Below are positions 1-8,733 of a stretch of DNA of 64,000 bases, in pieces (position 1 is the first letter of the stretch; every line of letters begins with the position of its first letter). The notes beneath the pieces were generated by a model. It had not been told where the DNA came from. It saw only the letters and a program-made list of their open reading frames with translations, and did no database searches. This stretch comes from Lysinibacillus sphaericus (GTDB lineage Bacteria > Bacillota > Bacilli > Bacillales_A > Planococcaceae): positions 1,868,001 through 1,932,000 of the forward strand of contig NZ_CP019980.1 in assembly GCF_002982115.1 (NCBI RefSeq), read 5' to 3'. Position numbers and translations under genes: made by a program.

Positions 1-193
1 TATGCATTGAGATTTTTTCTCGATGTTCTGCTTGCAATGTTCGATATTCTTCTTGCCGAATAGCTACACGATACCAAAATTCATAACGCAACGGTAAATC
101 TCTTATTTCGTAAGTAAGCAAAGTATTTAAAATACTGCTCATTTGTTCATATGTATCTAGCTTTTTATCTGTCTCCTTAAATAGTCCAAACAT
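1..193 (-). CDS. Hypothetical protein, C-terminus cut by window edge
   Basis: An open frame starts at the ATG at 193 on the minus strand behind a GGGGTGG ribosome site (about 198-204) and runs off the left edge without a stop, giving 64 visible residues. The piece is charged and rich in Glu, Arg and Tyr (it begins MFGLFKETDKKLDTYEQMSS), looks helical, and has no signal peptide or membrane segment. I do not recognise the family. It is divergent from the biotin operon and shares the 194-446 gap with it. The ribosome site and clean frame make a real gene likely; its function is unknown. Confidence 0.6.
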   Translation of the reverse strand, partial: MFGLFKETDKKLDTYEQMSSILNTLLTYEIRDLPLRYEFWYRVAIRQEEYRTLQAEHREKISMH

Positions 194-396
194 TTTGCCA
201 CCCCCTGTTTTGATTAATACTACAACCTATGATAAAAACCCTTTAATATTTCTTGGGAAATAATCCAACGTTGATAAAACGGGGTGAATATCCGATCAAT
301 CGAGTGAAATTTAGGATAGAATACCCTCGGAAAAAGCATTATCTGAATCATTTATGTAAAAATGCAAAAAAAGGCATTTACAAAAGGAAAAAGAAT

Positions 397-428
397 GTGT
401 TAACTTAAAAACTATAGTTGGTTAACTA
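397..428. promoter_or_regulatory. BirA-type biotin operator upstream of bioD
   Basis: Two GTTAAC half-sites (399-404 and 421-426) are separated by 16 bp, just upstream of the bioD ribosome site. This matches the layout of known BirA operators in Firmicutes (GTTAACC, about 14 bp, GGTTAAC). A TTTACA at 377-382 may be the -35 of the promoter, which would place the operator over the -10 and start site. Known biology: biotinyl-AMP-loaded BirA represses here when biotin is plentiful. The rest of the 194-446 gap shows nothing further. Confidence 0.8.
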
Positions 429-446
429 AAAGAGGGGGAGGTACAG

Positions 447-1151
447 TTGCAACACTTTTGGGTTGTTGGAACAGATACAGATGTTGGAAAAACATTTGTC
501 ACCACATTATTAATGCGTAATTTGCAAAAACAGGGCGTACGTGTAACGCCTTATAAACCAGTCCAAACTGGTGAAGTGTATGATGGTGAACAAGCCTATT
601 ACTTCGACACAGCGATGTATGAAAAATATTCCTTGCAATTGCTAGACAGAGAGAATTTAAATGGCTATTCATTTAAAGAGGCTGCATCGCCACATTTTGC
701 GGCTCAACTGGAGGGGCAGCAAATTGACACACAGCAGTTATTAAAGCAAATGCAACTTTTACAGCAAACATGGGATGTTGTTATTTGTGAAGGAGCGGGT
801 GGGCTCTTTGTGCCATTAGATGCATGTGGCGAAACGACATTGTTGGATGTCATTGTTGAAAGTAAACTACCCGTTGTCGTGGTTACACGAACAGCACTAG
901 GAACAATTAACCATACGCTCTTAACGTTAGAGGCATTGACTACACGGAAAATTGAAGTGCTTGGTCTTGTATTTAACGGTGATATGGGGAGCAGGATGGA
1001 GCAAGACAATATCCAAACGATTTTACAGTATTATACATTGCCCTATATGACGATACCAAAGCTGGAAGAGCTGTCGGACATTAATGAGTATGCAATTACG
1101 GGCACATCATTGTTTGAAAGGCTGATTAGACGTGAAACAAGTATTAACTGA
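447..1151 (+). CDS. bioD: Dethiobiotin synthetase
   Basis: BioD closes the ureido ring: 7,8-diaminopelargonic acid plus CO2 and ATP gives dethiobiotin, the step before biotin synthase. The 234-residue protein has the family's P-loop at residues 8-16 (GTDTDVGKT) and the second motif [11 protein letters not shown] near residues 114-124. The start is TTG at 447, chosen because AGGGGGAGGT lies just upstream and no ATG is better placed. It is the first gene of bioD-bioA-bioY-bioB and its end overlaps bioA by 20 nt, implying translational coupling. Control by the BirA-type operator at 397-428 is inferred. Length is normal for the family. Confidence 0.96.
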
Positions 1152-2499
1152 GCTACAAGAAAAAGATTTACAACATGTCTGGCATCCTTGCTCACAAATG
1201 AAAGATTATGAGGCTTTTCCACCAATCGTTATAAAAAAAGGCGAAGGTGTATGGCTGTATGATGAACAGAATCAACGCTATCTTGATGCGGTATCTTCAT
1301 GGTGGGTCAATTTATTTGGACATGCCAATCCACGTATTAGCCAAGCATTAAGTGAACAAGCATTTACGTTGGAGCATACAATTTTTGCGAATTTTTCACA
1401 TGAGCCAGCGATTAAACTCGCACAAAAATTAGTAGCTTTAACACCACAAAGTTTACAAAAAGTATTTTTTGCAGATAATGGTTCATCTGCTATAGAAGTC
1501 GCTTTAAAAATGAGTTTTCAATATCATATGCAAACGGGGAAAACGCAAAAAAAACGCTTTTTGGCATTAACGGATGCCTACCATGGTGAAACATTAGGTG
1601 CTTTATCCGTCGGTGGCGTAGATCTTTATAACGAAGTGTATCAACCACTGTTATTGGATACGGTACGAGCACAAGGCCCAGATTGTTTCCGTTGCCCATT
1701 CAAGCATCATCCGGATAGTTGCCATGCCCAATGTATTAGTTTTGTAGAGGATCAGTTGCGCATGCATCATAAGGAAATTACGGCGGTTATTATTGAGCCA
1801 CTCATTCAAGCGGCAGCAGGGATGAAAATGTATCCAGCTATTTATTTGCGACGTTTACGTGAACTATGTACGCAATATGATGTGCATCTAATTGCAGACG
1901 AAATTGCTGTAGGTTTTGGGCGCACAGGTACACTTTTTGCCTGTGAGCAGGCTAATATCTCTCCGGATTTTATGTGTTTATCAAAAGGTTTAACAGGTGG
2001 GTATTTACCACTGTCTGTCGTAATGACGACGAATGATGTATATCAGGCATTTTATGATGATTATGCCACGATGAAGGCGTTTTTACATTCACATAGTTAC
2101 ACAGGGAATACACTTGCCTGCCGTGTTGCTCTAGAGGTATTGGCGATATTTGAAGAAGAACAGTATATAGACGTTGTGCAAGACAAAGGTGAACGCATGC
2201 GAAAGCTAGCCTTGGAGGCTTTTAGTGATTTACCTTTTGTTGGTGAATATCGGCAAGTTGGGTTTGTCGGGGCGATTGAACTTGTGGCGAATCGCGATAC
2301 CAAAGAGCCATTACCGAGTGAGGAGCGCATCGGCTATCAAATATACAAAAGAGCTTTAGCAAAAGGGTTACTGATTCGTCCACTTGGGAATGTTTTGTAT
2401 TTCATGCCACCATACATTATAACGGACGATGAAATGCAATTTATGATTCAAACAACAAAAGATACAATTGTTCAATTTTTTGAAGAGCGGGAGGGATGA
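1132..2499 (+). CDS. bioA: Adenosylmethionine-8-amino-7-oxononanoate aminotransferase
   Basis: BioA is a PLP enzyme that transfers the amino group of S-adenosylmethionine to 7-keto-8-aminopelargonate. The 455-residue protein shows the class III aminotransferase pattern: the substrate-site WWVN near residue 59, the cofactor-binding Asp in [13 protein letters not shown], and the PLP lysine K285 in [12 protein letters not shown]. The start is GTG at 1132 inside the end of bioD. An AAAGG about 11 nt upstream is a modest ribosome site, so expression probably depends on coupling to bioD. The next gene, bioY, follows after 4 nt. Confidence 0.96.
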
Positions 2500-2503
2500 G
2501 GGC

Positions 2504-3094
2504 ATGTTGAAACAACAGTCAACGTTATCACTTGTGATGATTGCGATGTTTGCTGCATTAACAGCAGTTGGTGCCTTCATTAAAATTCCATTACCGCTCG
2601 TGCCGTTTACATTACAAATTGTCTTTGTCTTTTTAGCGGGTTGCTTACTCGGTGGTCGCAATGGATTTCAAAGTCAGCTAGTTTACATAGGAATAGGTTT
2701 AGTTGGCTTGCCAGTTTTTACACAAGGTGGAGGCATTACATATGTATTGCAGCCGACTTTTGGTTACTTAATAGGATTTGCTCTTGCTGCATTAGTAATC
2801 GGCTATATGATTGATCGAGTAGAATCACCAACGAAAAAGCATTTCATTGTTGCCAATATTATAGGGCTTATCATTATTTATGCAGTCGCAGTACCTTATT
2901 TATATGTAGCATTAAATGTATGGTTAAACATGAAATCAAGTTGGTCTCATGTATTTTTAGTAGGCTTTGTCAATAGTATTGTTGCAGACTTTTGCTTAGC
3001 AATTGCTTCTGCCCTTTTAGCTGAACGTCTATACAAAGTATTCCGTTCCGCTAGAGCTATAAAACTTGTGCAAATTGAAAAGGAGAATGTTTAG
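2504..3094 (+). CDS. bioY: Biotin transporter substrate-binding component BioY (ECF S-component)
   Basis: BioY is the membrane S-component that captures biotin and docks on the ECF energy-coupling module. The 196-residue protein is almost wholly hydrophobic, with about six membrane segments, and carries the family's PLPLVPFTLQ and GLPVFTQGGG stretches in the first 80 residues. The frame extends upstream to 2468, but ATG 2504 sits 8 nt after GGGAGGG and leaves a clean 4-nt gap after bioA, so it is preferred. The stop overlaps the bioB GTG by one base. Its place inside a synthesis operon means import and synthesis are controlled together. Confidence 0.94.
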   Translation: MLKQQSTLSLVMIAMFAALTAVGAFIKIPLPLVPFTLQIVFVFLAGCLLGGRNGFQSQLVYIGIGLVGLPVFTQGGGITYVLQPTFGYLIGFALAALVIGYMIDRVESPTKKHFIVANIIGLIIIYAVAVPYLYVALNVWLNMKSSWSHVFLVGFVNSIVADFCLAIASALLAERLYKVFRSARAIKLVQIEKENV

Positions 3095-4092
3095 TGAATT
3101 GGTTACAATTAGCAGATGAAGTGATTGCAGGCAAGGTAATTAGCGATGATGAGGCACTTGCCATTTTAAATAGTGATGATGATGATATTTTAAAGCTAAT
3201 GGACGGCGCATTTGCCATTCGTAAGCACTATTACGGTAAAAAAGTAAAGTTAAATATGATTATGAATGCTAAAAGTGGCTATTGCCCAGAGGATTGTGGC
3301 TATTGCTCGCAGTCATCTAAATCGACCGCTCCTATTGAGAAATATCCGTTCATTACAAAAGAAGAAATATTAGCGGGGGCAAAGCGTGCGTTTGAAAATA
3401 AAATTGGTACGTATTGCATCGTCGCAAGCGGACGTGGGCCGACTCGTAAAGATGTCAATGTAGTGAGTGAAGCCGTTGAAGAAATTAAAGCAAAATATGG
3501 CTTAAAAGTTTGCGCTTGCTTAGGTTTACTAAAAGAAGAACAAGCACAACAATTAAAAGAAGCGGGTGTTGATCGCTACAATCATAACTTAAATACATCA
3601 GAGCGTCACCATTCCTATATTACGACGACGCACACATATGAGGATCGTGTTAATACCGTTGAGGTTGTAAAGAAACATGGTATTTCCCCATGTTCTGGAG
3701 CCATTATTGGGATGAAAGAAACGAAAATGGATGTCGTGGAAATTGCACGCGCATTGCATCAGTTGGACGCGGATTCAATTCCAGTTAACTTCTTACATGC
3801 AATTGATGGAACGAAACTTGAAGGAACACAGGACTTAAATCCTCGCTATTGCTTAAAAGTATTAGCGTTATTCCGCTACATGAATCCTTCGAAGGAAATT
3901 AGAATTTCCGGTGGTCGCGAAGTCAATTTAGGATTCCTTCAGCCATTTGGACTGTATGCAGCAAATAGTATTTTTGTTGGGGATTACTTAACTACTGAAG
4001 GACAAGAAGCCAATAGCGATTATCGTATGCTTGAAGATTTGGGCTTTGAAATCGAGCTGACACAAAAGCAAGAAGAAGCATTTTGTTCTTAA
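3094..4092 (+). CDS. bioB: Biotin synthase
   Basis: BioB inserts sulfur into dethiobiotin, the last step of biotin synthesis. It is a radical SAM enzyme with a [4Fe-4S] cluster and a sacrificial [2Fe-2S] cluster. The radical SAM cysteines are C64, C68 and C71 (CPEDCGYCSQSS). The 332-residue length and the SGGREVNLG stretch near the C-terminus are typical. The start is GTG 3094, overlapping the bioY stop, with AAAAGGAG about 10 nt upstream. It ends the operon: a hairpin terminator follows at 4145. bioF and bioW are not in the window; in B. sphaericus they lie in a separate bioXWF operon. Confidence 0.97.
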   Translation: MNWLQLADEVIAGKVISDDEALAILNSDDDDILKLMDGAFAIRKHYYGKKVKLNMIMNAKSGYCPEDCGYCSQSSKSTAPIEKYPFITKEEILAGAKRAFENKIGTYCIVASGRGPTRKDVNVVSEAVEEIKAKYGLKVCACLGLLKEEQAQQLKEAGVDRYNHNLNTSERHHSYITTTHTYEDRVNTVEVVKKHGISPCSGAIIGMKETKMDVVEIARALHQLDADSIPVNFLHAIDGTKLEGTQDLNPRYCLKVLALFRYMNPSKEIRISGGREVNLGFLQPFGLYAANSIFVGDYLTTEGQEANSDYRMLEDLGFEIELTQKQEEAFCS

Positions 4093-4144
4093 TTCAACCA
4101 ATCATTATGAAATAAAATCTACTACTACACAATATGATTACCTC

Positions 4145-4188
4145 AAAACCGTGTGAGCGTCGTGGAAAAGGCGCACAGACGGTTTTTT
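4145..4188 (+). terminator. Terminator of the biotin operon
   Basis: An AAACCGT...ACGGTTT stem with a partly paired upper arm (GTGTGAGCG against CGCACAGAC) is followed by TTTT. It lies about 55 nt after the bioB stop. Confidence 0.8.
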
Positions 4189-4254
4189 GGTCGATAAAAG
4201 AGAAGGAGAAAGGTAAATAAATGGTTCCGATAATATACCTATAAAATGATGGTT

Positions 4255-4313
4255 TTCACAAAATGTTCAATGAAAGCGTTTTGAAATTGAACAGTTTGTG
4301 AAGGGCTTCACAT
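4255..4313. promoter_or_regulatory. Rex-like operator and adjoining 17-bp inverted repeat
   Basis: TTGTGAAGGGCTTCACAT (4296-4313) matches 13 of the 14 fixed positions of the Firmicute Rex consensus TTGTGAAnnnnTTCACAA. Overlapping it, TTCACAAAATGTTCAAT (4255-4271) pairs with 4286-4302 as a 16/17 inverted repeat over a 14-nt spacer. The only downstream gene before the next terminator is the 40-aa frame at 4444. Redox control by Rex is inference from the motif. At 4221 a seven-codon frame also follows a strong ribosome site; I give it no function. Confidence 0.45.
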
Positions 4314-4443
4314 AAAGCTTTATTTTTTTAAAAAAGAGCGTAAAATGAAAATTAGCAAGAGTTGTTATAAGACAGTTTGTTCTTTGTATCACATGTTAGG
4401 TGATTGTTATATTACAAAAATAATAGGTAAGGGAGAGGTTAAG

Positions 4444-4566
4444 ATGTGGGTTATTACAGTTTTTGAGAAAAAAAATGTGCGTATTTTTGAATATACAAAC
4501 AAAAATGAGGCAACAGCCGCATTAGCAAAATTTAAGAAAAATGCCGTATTAACATATACAAAATAA
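4444..4566 (+). CDS. Small uncharacterised protein, 40 aa
   Basis: ATG 4444 follows AAGGGAGAGG at a good distance and encodes 40 residues with a beta-alpha pattern: MWVITVFEKKNVRIFEY, then an Ala/Lys-rich helix and a short C-terminal strand. There is no signal peptide or Cys motif. A longer in-frame start at 4345 (73 aa) exists but lacks a ribosome site and would read through low-complexity sequence. The frame ends just before a strong hairpin terminator, as expected for a real short transcript. The upstream region holds a Rex-like palindrome. I cannot name a function. Confidence 0.6.
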   Translation: MWVITVFEKKNVRIFEYTNKNEATAALAKFKKNAVLTYTK

Positions 4567-4592
4567 TACTTGGTCGATTTAAATCTAAAAAT

Positions 4593-4630
4593 AACCCCTC
4601 ATTGTACAATATAACGTACAATGAGGGGTT
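4593..4630. terminator. Bidirectional terminator containing an operator-like sequence
   Basis: A perfect 15-bp stem (AACCCCTCATTGTAC, 4593-4607, with 4616-4630) is followed by T-rich DNA on both strands. It serves the convergent 40-aa gene and lysE-family gene. Bases 4601-4616 are the exact reverse complement of 5311-5326 in the promoter region of the exporter and its regulator. Confidence 0.88.
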
Positions 4631-4633
4631 TTG

Positions 4634-5230
4634 TTAATGAAAAAGTATGGAGAAAGCACTGTAAACTAATAAAATTGCCATGAAAATATTGAATGGTTGT
4701 TGATACTGTAAAAGTACTTTTCGAAAGGTAGAGCCAAATAGAGCCCAGCTAAATGTACTTATAATCCCGACAAACCCTAAAAATAATGCAAATAAAATGT
4801 AACTCATATAGGAAGTGTAATACGGCAAAATATAGGTCGCAACGACCGTAATGCCAAACAAAATTCCTTTTGGATTGACGAACTGTAGAAAGGCTCCAAG
4901 TAGTAAAAGGTTTCGTTTATGCTCCTCTAGATGGTTAGGATTCGAATCTACGTGGTCTTTGGTTGTCGCAATTTTAAAAGCTAAATACAACATATAGCCT
5001 ACCCCTAAAATCGTTAGTGGAAATGTAATAATGGGCATAATTTGACTAACAGCAAAATTAAAAAAACTACTTAAAGCGGTTATTGTAAAGAAGCCAATGC
5101 CCACACCGAGACAAAACTGCATCGTTTTTTTTAATCCATATTGGTTGGCATAGGCCATTGCCATAATGTTGTTCGGCCCGGGTGTAAAGCTTGTAATGAT
5201 AACGAATACTAAAAAGGATATGTAAGGCAT
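4634..5230 (-). CDS. LysE/RhtB-family amino-acid exporter
   Basis: The family exports amino acids or their derivatives (lysine, homoserine, threonine, O-acetylserine) across the inner membrane. The 198-residue protein has about six hydrophobic segments and the N-terminal signature SFTPGPNNIMAMAYANQYG near residues 14-32, which is diagnostic. The start ATG 5230 is preceded by AAGGAGGT. It is divergent from an XRE-cupin regulator, the usual partner of such exporters. On the minus strand a TTGTAC (5325-5320), 18 bp, TATAAT (5301-5296) promoter overlaps the repeated operator-like element. The substrate cannot be told from sequence. Confidence 0.88.
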   Translation of the reverse strand: MPYISFLVFVIITSFTPGPNNIMAMAYANQYGLKKTMQFCLGVGIGFFTITALSSFFNFAVSQIMPIITFPLTILGVGYMLYLAFKIATTKDHVDSNPNHLEEHKRNLLLLGAFLQFVNPKGILFGITVVATYILPYYTSYMSYILFALFLGFVGIISTFSWALFGSTFRKVLLQYQQPFNIFMAILLVYSAFSILFH

Positions 5231-5253
5231 TTTAGACCTCCTTATTTTTTGTG

Positions 5254-5326
5254 CGTTATATCGTCCGAAATAAACTATATAACGCCCTGTTTTTTATTAT
5301 ACATAAAGGTCGTTATATTGTACAAT
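5254..5326. promoter_or_regulatory. Divergent promoter/operator region with repeated CGTTATAT sites
   Basis: The core CGTTATAT occurs at 5254-5261 (+), 5277-5284 (-) and 5311-5318 (+); a fourth copy lies in the terminator at 4609-4616 (-). The first two face each other and form an inverted repeat. The third extends to 16 bp (CGTTATATTGTACAAT, 5311-5326). It covers the -35 of the exporter promoter on the minus strand and a plausible -10 (TACAAT, 5321-5326) of the regulator gene. The simplest reading is the binding site of the divergent XRE-cupin regulator. Confidence 0.6.
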
Positions 5327-5345
5327 TTTTTAAGGGGTGCTTGTA

Positions 5346-5906
5346 TTGGAGGAAATTCATTTAATTTTTGCAAGGAATTTAAAAGCTATTCGCGAAAAAG
5401 AGAAACTTAGTTTAGAAAAAGTGTCTCAGCTATGTGGCGTTAGTAAAACGATGATTGGACAAATTGAAAGAGGTGAGTCTAGTCCGACGCTTACTACTAT
5501 CTGGAAAATTGCAACTGGTTTAAAGGTATCCTTTACAACTCTTATCCATCAGCCGCAGTCGGAAACAGAAGTCGTGCTGAAAAAGGATATACCAGTATTA
5601 TCAGAAGATAATGGAAAATATAGAGTGTATCCAAATTTTCCATTTCAAGAAGATAGTCGTTTTGAAATCTATACAATAGAGATTGATCAAGGTGGTCACT
5701 TAAGCGCAGAGGGTCATAAAGAAGGCACAGAGGAATTTATTACTGTTTTTGCAGGGGAACTAATGATTTGTGTCAATGACCGTACCTACACTTTAAATAG
5801 TGGTGATTCCATTCGATTTAAAGCTGACAGACCGCATGACTATCGTAATGCAGGTGATACATTAACGAAGCTAGGCATGACCATCTATTATCCAAATGAA
5901 AGATAA
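5346..5906 (+). CDS. XRE-family transcriptional regulator with C-terminal cupin domain
   Basis: The 186-residue protein has an N-terminal XRE helix-turn-helix at about residues 8-62 (recognition part KTMIGQIERGESSPTLTTIWKIA) and a C-terminal cupin barrel at about 105-183 (EGTEEFITVFAGEL and GDSIRFKADRPHDYRN). Cupin domains in these regulators sense small ligands, often amino acids. TTG 5346 is preferred to GTG 5337 because AAGGGG (5332-5337) is 8 nt upstream of the TTG but overlaps the GTG. It probably controls the divergent LysE-family exporter through the CGTTATAT sites; the ligand is unknown. Confidence 0.87.
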   Translation: MEEIHLIFARNLKAIREKEKLSLEKVSQLCGVSKTMIGQIERGESSPTLTTIWKIATGLKVSFTTLIHQPQSETEVVLKKDIPVLSEDNGKYRVYPNFPFQEDSRFEIYTIEIDQGGHLSAEGHKEGTEEFITVFAGELMICVNDRTYTLNSGDSIRFKADRPHDYRNAGDTLTKLGMTIYYPNER

Positions 5907-5946
5907 AAATCGGATGTGCGCTTATGGATAGCGCTCATCCGATTTT
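5906..5946. terminator. Bidirectional terminator
   Basis: AAAATCGGATG (5906-5916) pairs with 5936-5946 through an inner GCGC/GCGC step and is followed by a T-run. It separates the convergent regulator and aminotransferase genes. Confidence 0.9.
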
Positions 5947-5951
5947 TTTAC

Positions 5952-7115
5952 TTATAAAATGCTGCCTAAACGTTTAATGCCTTCACGAATAATGTCAGGT
6001 GTTGCATTTGTATAGTTCAGACGCATCGTGTTTACACCTGTTTTTGACGTATAGAAGGGATCGCCAGGAACGAAAGCGACCTTTTGTTCCATTGCTTTAT
6101 TAAAGACGTCCAAAGCTGCGACACCGTTATTCATTGTCGCCCAAATAAACATCCCACCATCTGGACGAGTGTATTCAACATGTGCAGGGAAGAATTCCTG
6201 CATCGCATCTAGCATTGCATCAGATTGATTTTTATATAAAGCAATGATTTTTTTTACGTGTTCTGTATAATCATTATTTGCTAAGTAATCATAAATCACA
6301 TATTGTGAGAAAATGTTTGTGTGTAGGTCAGTTGCTTGCTTTGCTGTTTCAATATGTTTCATTAACACTTTGTTTTTCGTAATAATAAAGCCAAGGCGCA
6401 TACCTGGTGTAACTGTTTTAGAGAAAGAACCTAGTAAAATACTATTTTCGAGTTTTCCGGCACCGATATAAGGAAGTGGTTCACCTTGGAAGCGTAGTTC
6501 TCCATATGGATCATCTTCAATTAATGCTACGTCGTATTTAGCAATAATGTCATATATTTGTTGACGTTTTTCCTTTGAATACGTAAGACCGGTTGGATTT
6601 TGGAAGTTAGGTACTGTATAGATGAATTTTACGTTTGGCTGCTGTAACGCATTCTCTAATTCTTCTAAATTAAGGCCATCGTTTTCAAGGGTTACACCAT
6701 AGAAATTAGGCTCACTTAATGTGAAGGCTTGAATCGCGCCTAAATAGCCTGGTTCCTCAATGACAATGCCATCCCCTTTATTAATAAGTACTTTACCAAT
6801 CAGTTCAAGCGCTTGCTGTGAACCAGTTGTAATCAATATATCATCTGCACTAATATCTAACCCATGAACACGTTTGTACTTAGCTGCGATGTATTCACGT
6901 AAAGGTGCATAGCCTTGTGTAGATGAATATTGGAATAATCGACTGCCATTTTCACGAATCGCATGGTCAACAGATGCTTTTAATGCATCGATTGGGAAAG
7001 AGATGGGGTTTGGTAGCCCACCTGCAAAGGAAATGACATCCTCGGCATCCGTTACTTTTAAAATATTACGGATGAATGAAGATGGTGTGTTTAAGATTCT
7101 TTCAGAATATTGCAT
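5952..7115 (-). CDS. PLP-dependent aminotransferase, fold type I (2-aminoadipate/aromatic class)
   Basis: The 387-residue class I/II aminotransferase resembles 2-aminoadipate (LysN-like) and broad-range aromatic transaminases: ISFAGGLPNP near the N-terminus, TGSQQALELIGK, the Asp/Tyr motif YTVPNFQNPTG, and the PLP lysine in LLGSFSKTVTPGMRLGF. The frame continues upstream to 7196, but ATG 7115 follows AAAGGGA and matches the usual family N-terminus; the longer version would read through the operator. It is divergent from a MocR regulator. The minus-strand promoter is TTGTAT (7178-7173), 17 bp, TATAAT (7155-7150), with the -35 inside an operator copy. Substrate unproven. Confidence 0.86.
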   Translation of the reverse strand: MQYSERILNTPSSFIRNILKVTDAEDVISFAGGLPNPISFPIDALKASVDHAIRENGSRLFQYSSTQGYAPLREYIAAKYKRVHGLDISADDILITTGSQQALELIGKVLINKGDGIVIEEPGYLGAIQAFTLSEPNFYGVTLENDGLNLEELENALQQPNVKFIYTVPNFQNPTGLTYSKEKRQQIYDIIAKYDVALIEDDPYGELRFQGEPLPYIGAGKLENSILLGSFSKTVTPGMRLGFIITKNKVLMKHIETAKQATDLHTNIFSQYVIYDYLANNDYTEHVKKIIALYKNQSDAMLDAMQEFFPAHVEYTRPDGGMFIWATMNNGVAALDVFNKAMEQKVAFVPGDPFYTSKTGVNTMRLNYTNATPDIIREGIKRLGSIL

Positions 7116-7149
7116 AATTTTATCGGTCCCTTTTTCTGATTTTTTAAAA

Positions 7150-7218
7150 ATTATAGCATTGTAATCATTTGCATACAATATTATGATTGTATGCAAGACA
7201 ATTATATATTGTATGCAA
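7150..7218. promoter_or_regulatory. MocR-type operator: three ATTGTATGCAA copies
   Basis: The 11-mer ATTGTATGCAA is at 7186-7196 and 7208-7218 (direct repeat, 22-bp spacing), with a perfect inverted copy at 7169-7179. MocR-family regulators commonly bind direct repeats in the divergent gap with their target. Here one copy covers the -35 of the aminotransferase promoter, and the last lies just before the regulator's ribosome site. Confidence 0.75.
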
Positions 7219-7241
7219 AGCCAAAAGAAAGGGGTTAAAAC

Positions 7242-8645
7242 ATGCCGTTTAACTCATTTGATGAATACCCAATGAGCTGGAAGCCCAATATAAGCAATAT
7301 TTCTGCGCCAATCTATATCGCAATTGCAGAGCAGTTAGAGCAGGATATTAAGGAAGGCGTTTTATTGCCAGGGACTAAGTTGCCACCACAACGAGAACTG
7401 GCTGATTTTTTAGATGTCAATTTAAGTACAATTACACGAGCGTTTAAGCTGTGCGGACAAAAGGGACTAATTTATGCCTCCATTGGGAGTGGTACATTTG
7501 TTTCTTCTGATGCAGCAGCAAATAAAATTTTATTACCGACAAGTAATGCTGGTCATTTAATCGAGTTAGGTTCGGTCTTACCAGATGCGTATGCAAATGA
7601 AGAAATAACACGTTATATGAAGAAAATGCTGAATGATTCTAATGTTAGCAAGTTATTTCAATATGGTCGACCAGAAGGGAATGCATGGCAAACTGAAGCA
7701 GCAGCAAAACTTTTAGAAAAGGTTGGATTTCAAACGGATCAACCAATATTGCTTGGTGCAGGAGGTCAAAATGCAATTGTCGGCACATTAGCCGCTTTAT
7801 TTCATCCAGGAGATCGTATTGGAACAGATCCTATTACATATGCAGGAATCAAAACGGCGGCCAATATGCTTGGTATTCAACTAGTTGCCATTCAGCAAAA
7901 AAATGGAGAGATGACAAAAGAAGGACTATTGTATGCTTGTAAAAATGAACATATTAAAGGTCTTTATGTGATTCCAGATTTTCATAACCCTACAACCCAT
8001 ACAATGTCTTTGGAAACAAGAAAAATGATAGCAGAAGTGGCAAGGCAAAAAGGATTGATCGTGATAGAGGACGCCATTTATAGCTTTTTGAAGGAGCAAC
8101 CACTAGCGCCAATCGCCTTTTATGCACCGGAAAAGGTCGTGTATATTGCCAGCGTGTCCAAAACGATATCACCTGGTTTAAGGTTATCCTTTATTGTGAC
8201 GCCTAGTGCATTAAGAAAGAAAATTATTGAAACACTATATAATATCAATATTTCGGTATCACCTGTTATGGTGGAGCTTACAGCAAGACTAATTCAAGAT
8301 GGTGTTGCGCAAACGATATTAGAGAAACATCGCTTATATGCTAAACAACAAAATGCGCTTGTGAATCAGTATTTAGGTGAATACAATATTTTAGGTGATG
8401 ATGAATGTATTTTTAGATGGCTTCTATTACCAGAAAAATTTACAGGTGTGCAGTTTGAATTACTTGCTTCGAAAGCGGGCGTCCAAGTCTATGCAGCAGA
8501 ACGTTTTGCAGTAGGTAATGCCAAACCAGTAAATGCTGTACGGTTGGCAATTACGGCACCAGAAAATAGCACACAGCTTGAGCAAGCTTTAACGGTGTTA
8601 AAGGAATTGCTTGAAAGTGATGGTGACTACGCGTTTGTAGATTAA
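7242..8645 (+). CDS. MocR-family regulator (GntR winged helix fused to aminotransferase domain)
   Basis: The 467-residue protein has an N-terminal GntR helix-turn-helix at about residues 20-90 (EQDIKEGVLLPGTKLPPQRELADFLDVNLSTITRAF, split here as one region) joined to a fold type I aminotransferase domain at about 115-460. The PLP lysine motif is VYIASVSKTISPGLRLSF. This architecture defines MocR (PdxR, GabR) regulators, which sense PLP or a PLP-amino acid adduct and usually do not catalyse. ATG 7242 follows AAAGGGG. It most likely controls itself and the divergent aminotransferase through the three ATTGTATGCAA copies. A perfect palindromic terminator follows. Confidence 0.9.
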   Translation: MPFNSFDEYPMSWKPNISNISAPIYIAIAEQLEQDIKEGVLLPGTKLPPQRELADFLDVNLSTITRAFKLCGQKGLIYASIGSGTFVSSDAAANKILLPTSNAGHLIELGSVLPDAYANEEITRYMKKMLNDSNVSKLFQYGRPEGNAWQTEAAAKLLEKVGFQTDQPILLGAGGQNAIVGTLAALFHPGDRIGTDPITYAGIKTAANMLGIQLVAIQQKNGEMTKEGLLYACKNEHIKGLYVIPDFHNPTTHTMSLETRKMIAEVARQKGLIVIEDAIYSFLKEQPLAPIAFYAPEKVVYIASVSKTISPGLRLSFIVTPSALRKKIIETLYNINISVSPVMVELTARLIQDGVAQTILEKHRLYAKQQNALVNQYLGEYNILGDDECIFRWLLLPEKFTGVQFELLASKAGVQVYAAERFAVGNAKPVNAVRLAITAPENSTQLEQALTVLKELLESDGDYAFVD

Positions 8646-8666
8646 CAGTGAATGAGTGGAAGGGAG

Positions 8667-8701
8667 AAGTGTTAGATTGCATGCAATCTAACACTTTTTT
8701 A
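8667..8701 (+). terminator. Terminator after the MocR gene
   Basis: A perfect 30-bp palindrome (arm AAGTGTTAGATTGCA, 8667-8681) is followed by a run of T. It ends the MocR transcript about 20 nt after the stop. Confidence 0.85.
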
Positions 8702-8733
8702 CTGTTGAGCGTAACAGCGGGGTTTCGCAAAAG

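Noticed and set aside
4221-4244. Seven-codon frame with a strong AGAAGGAG site
   Set aside because: Too short to judge from one sequence; noted with the Rex-like region but not called as a gene.
7116-7196. 27-codon extension of the aminotransferase
   Set aside because: It would translate the promoter and operator; ATG 7115 fits the family.
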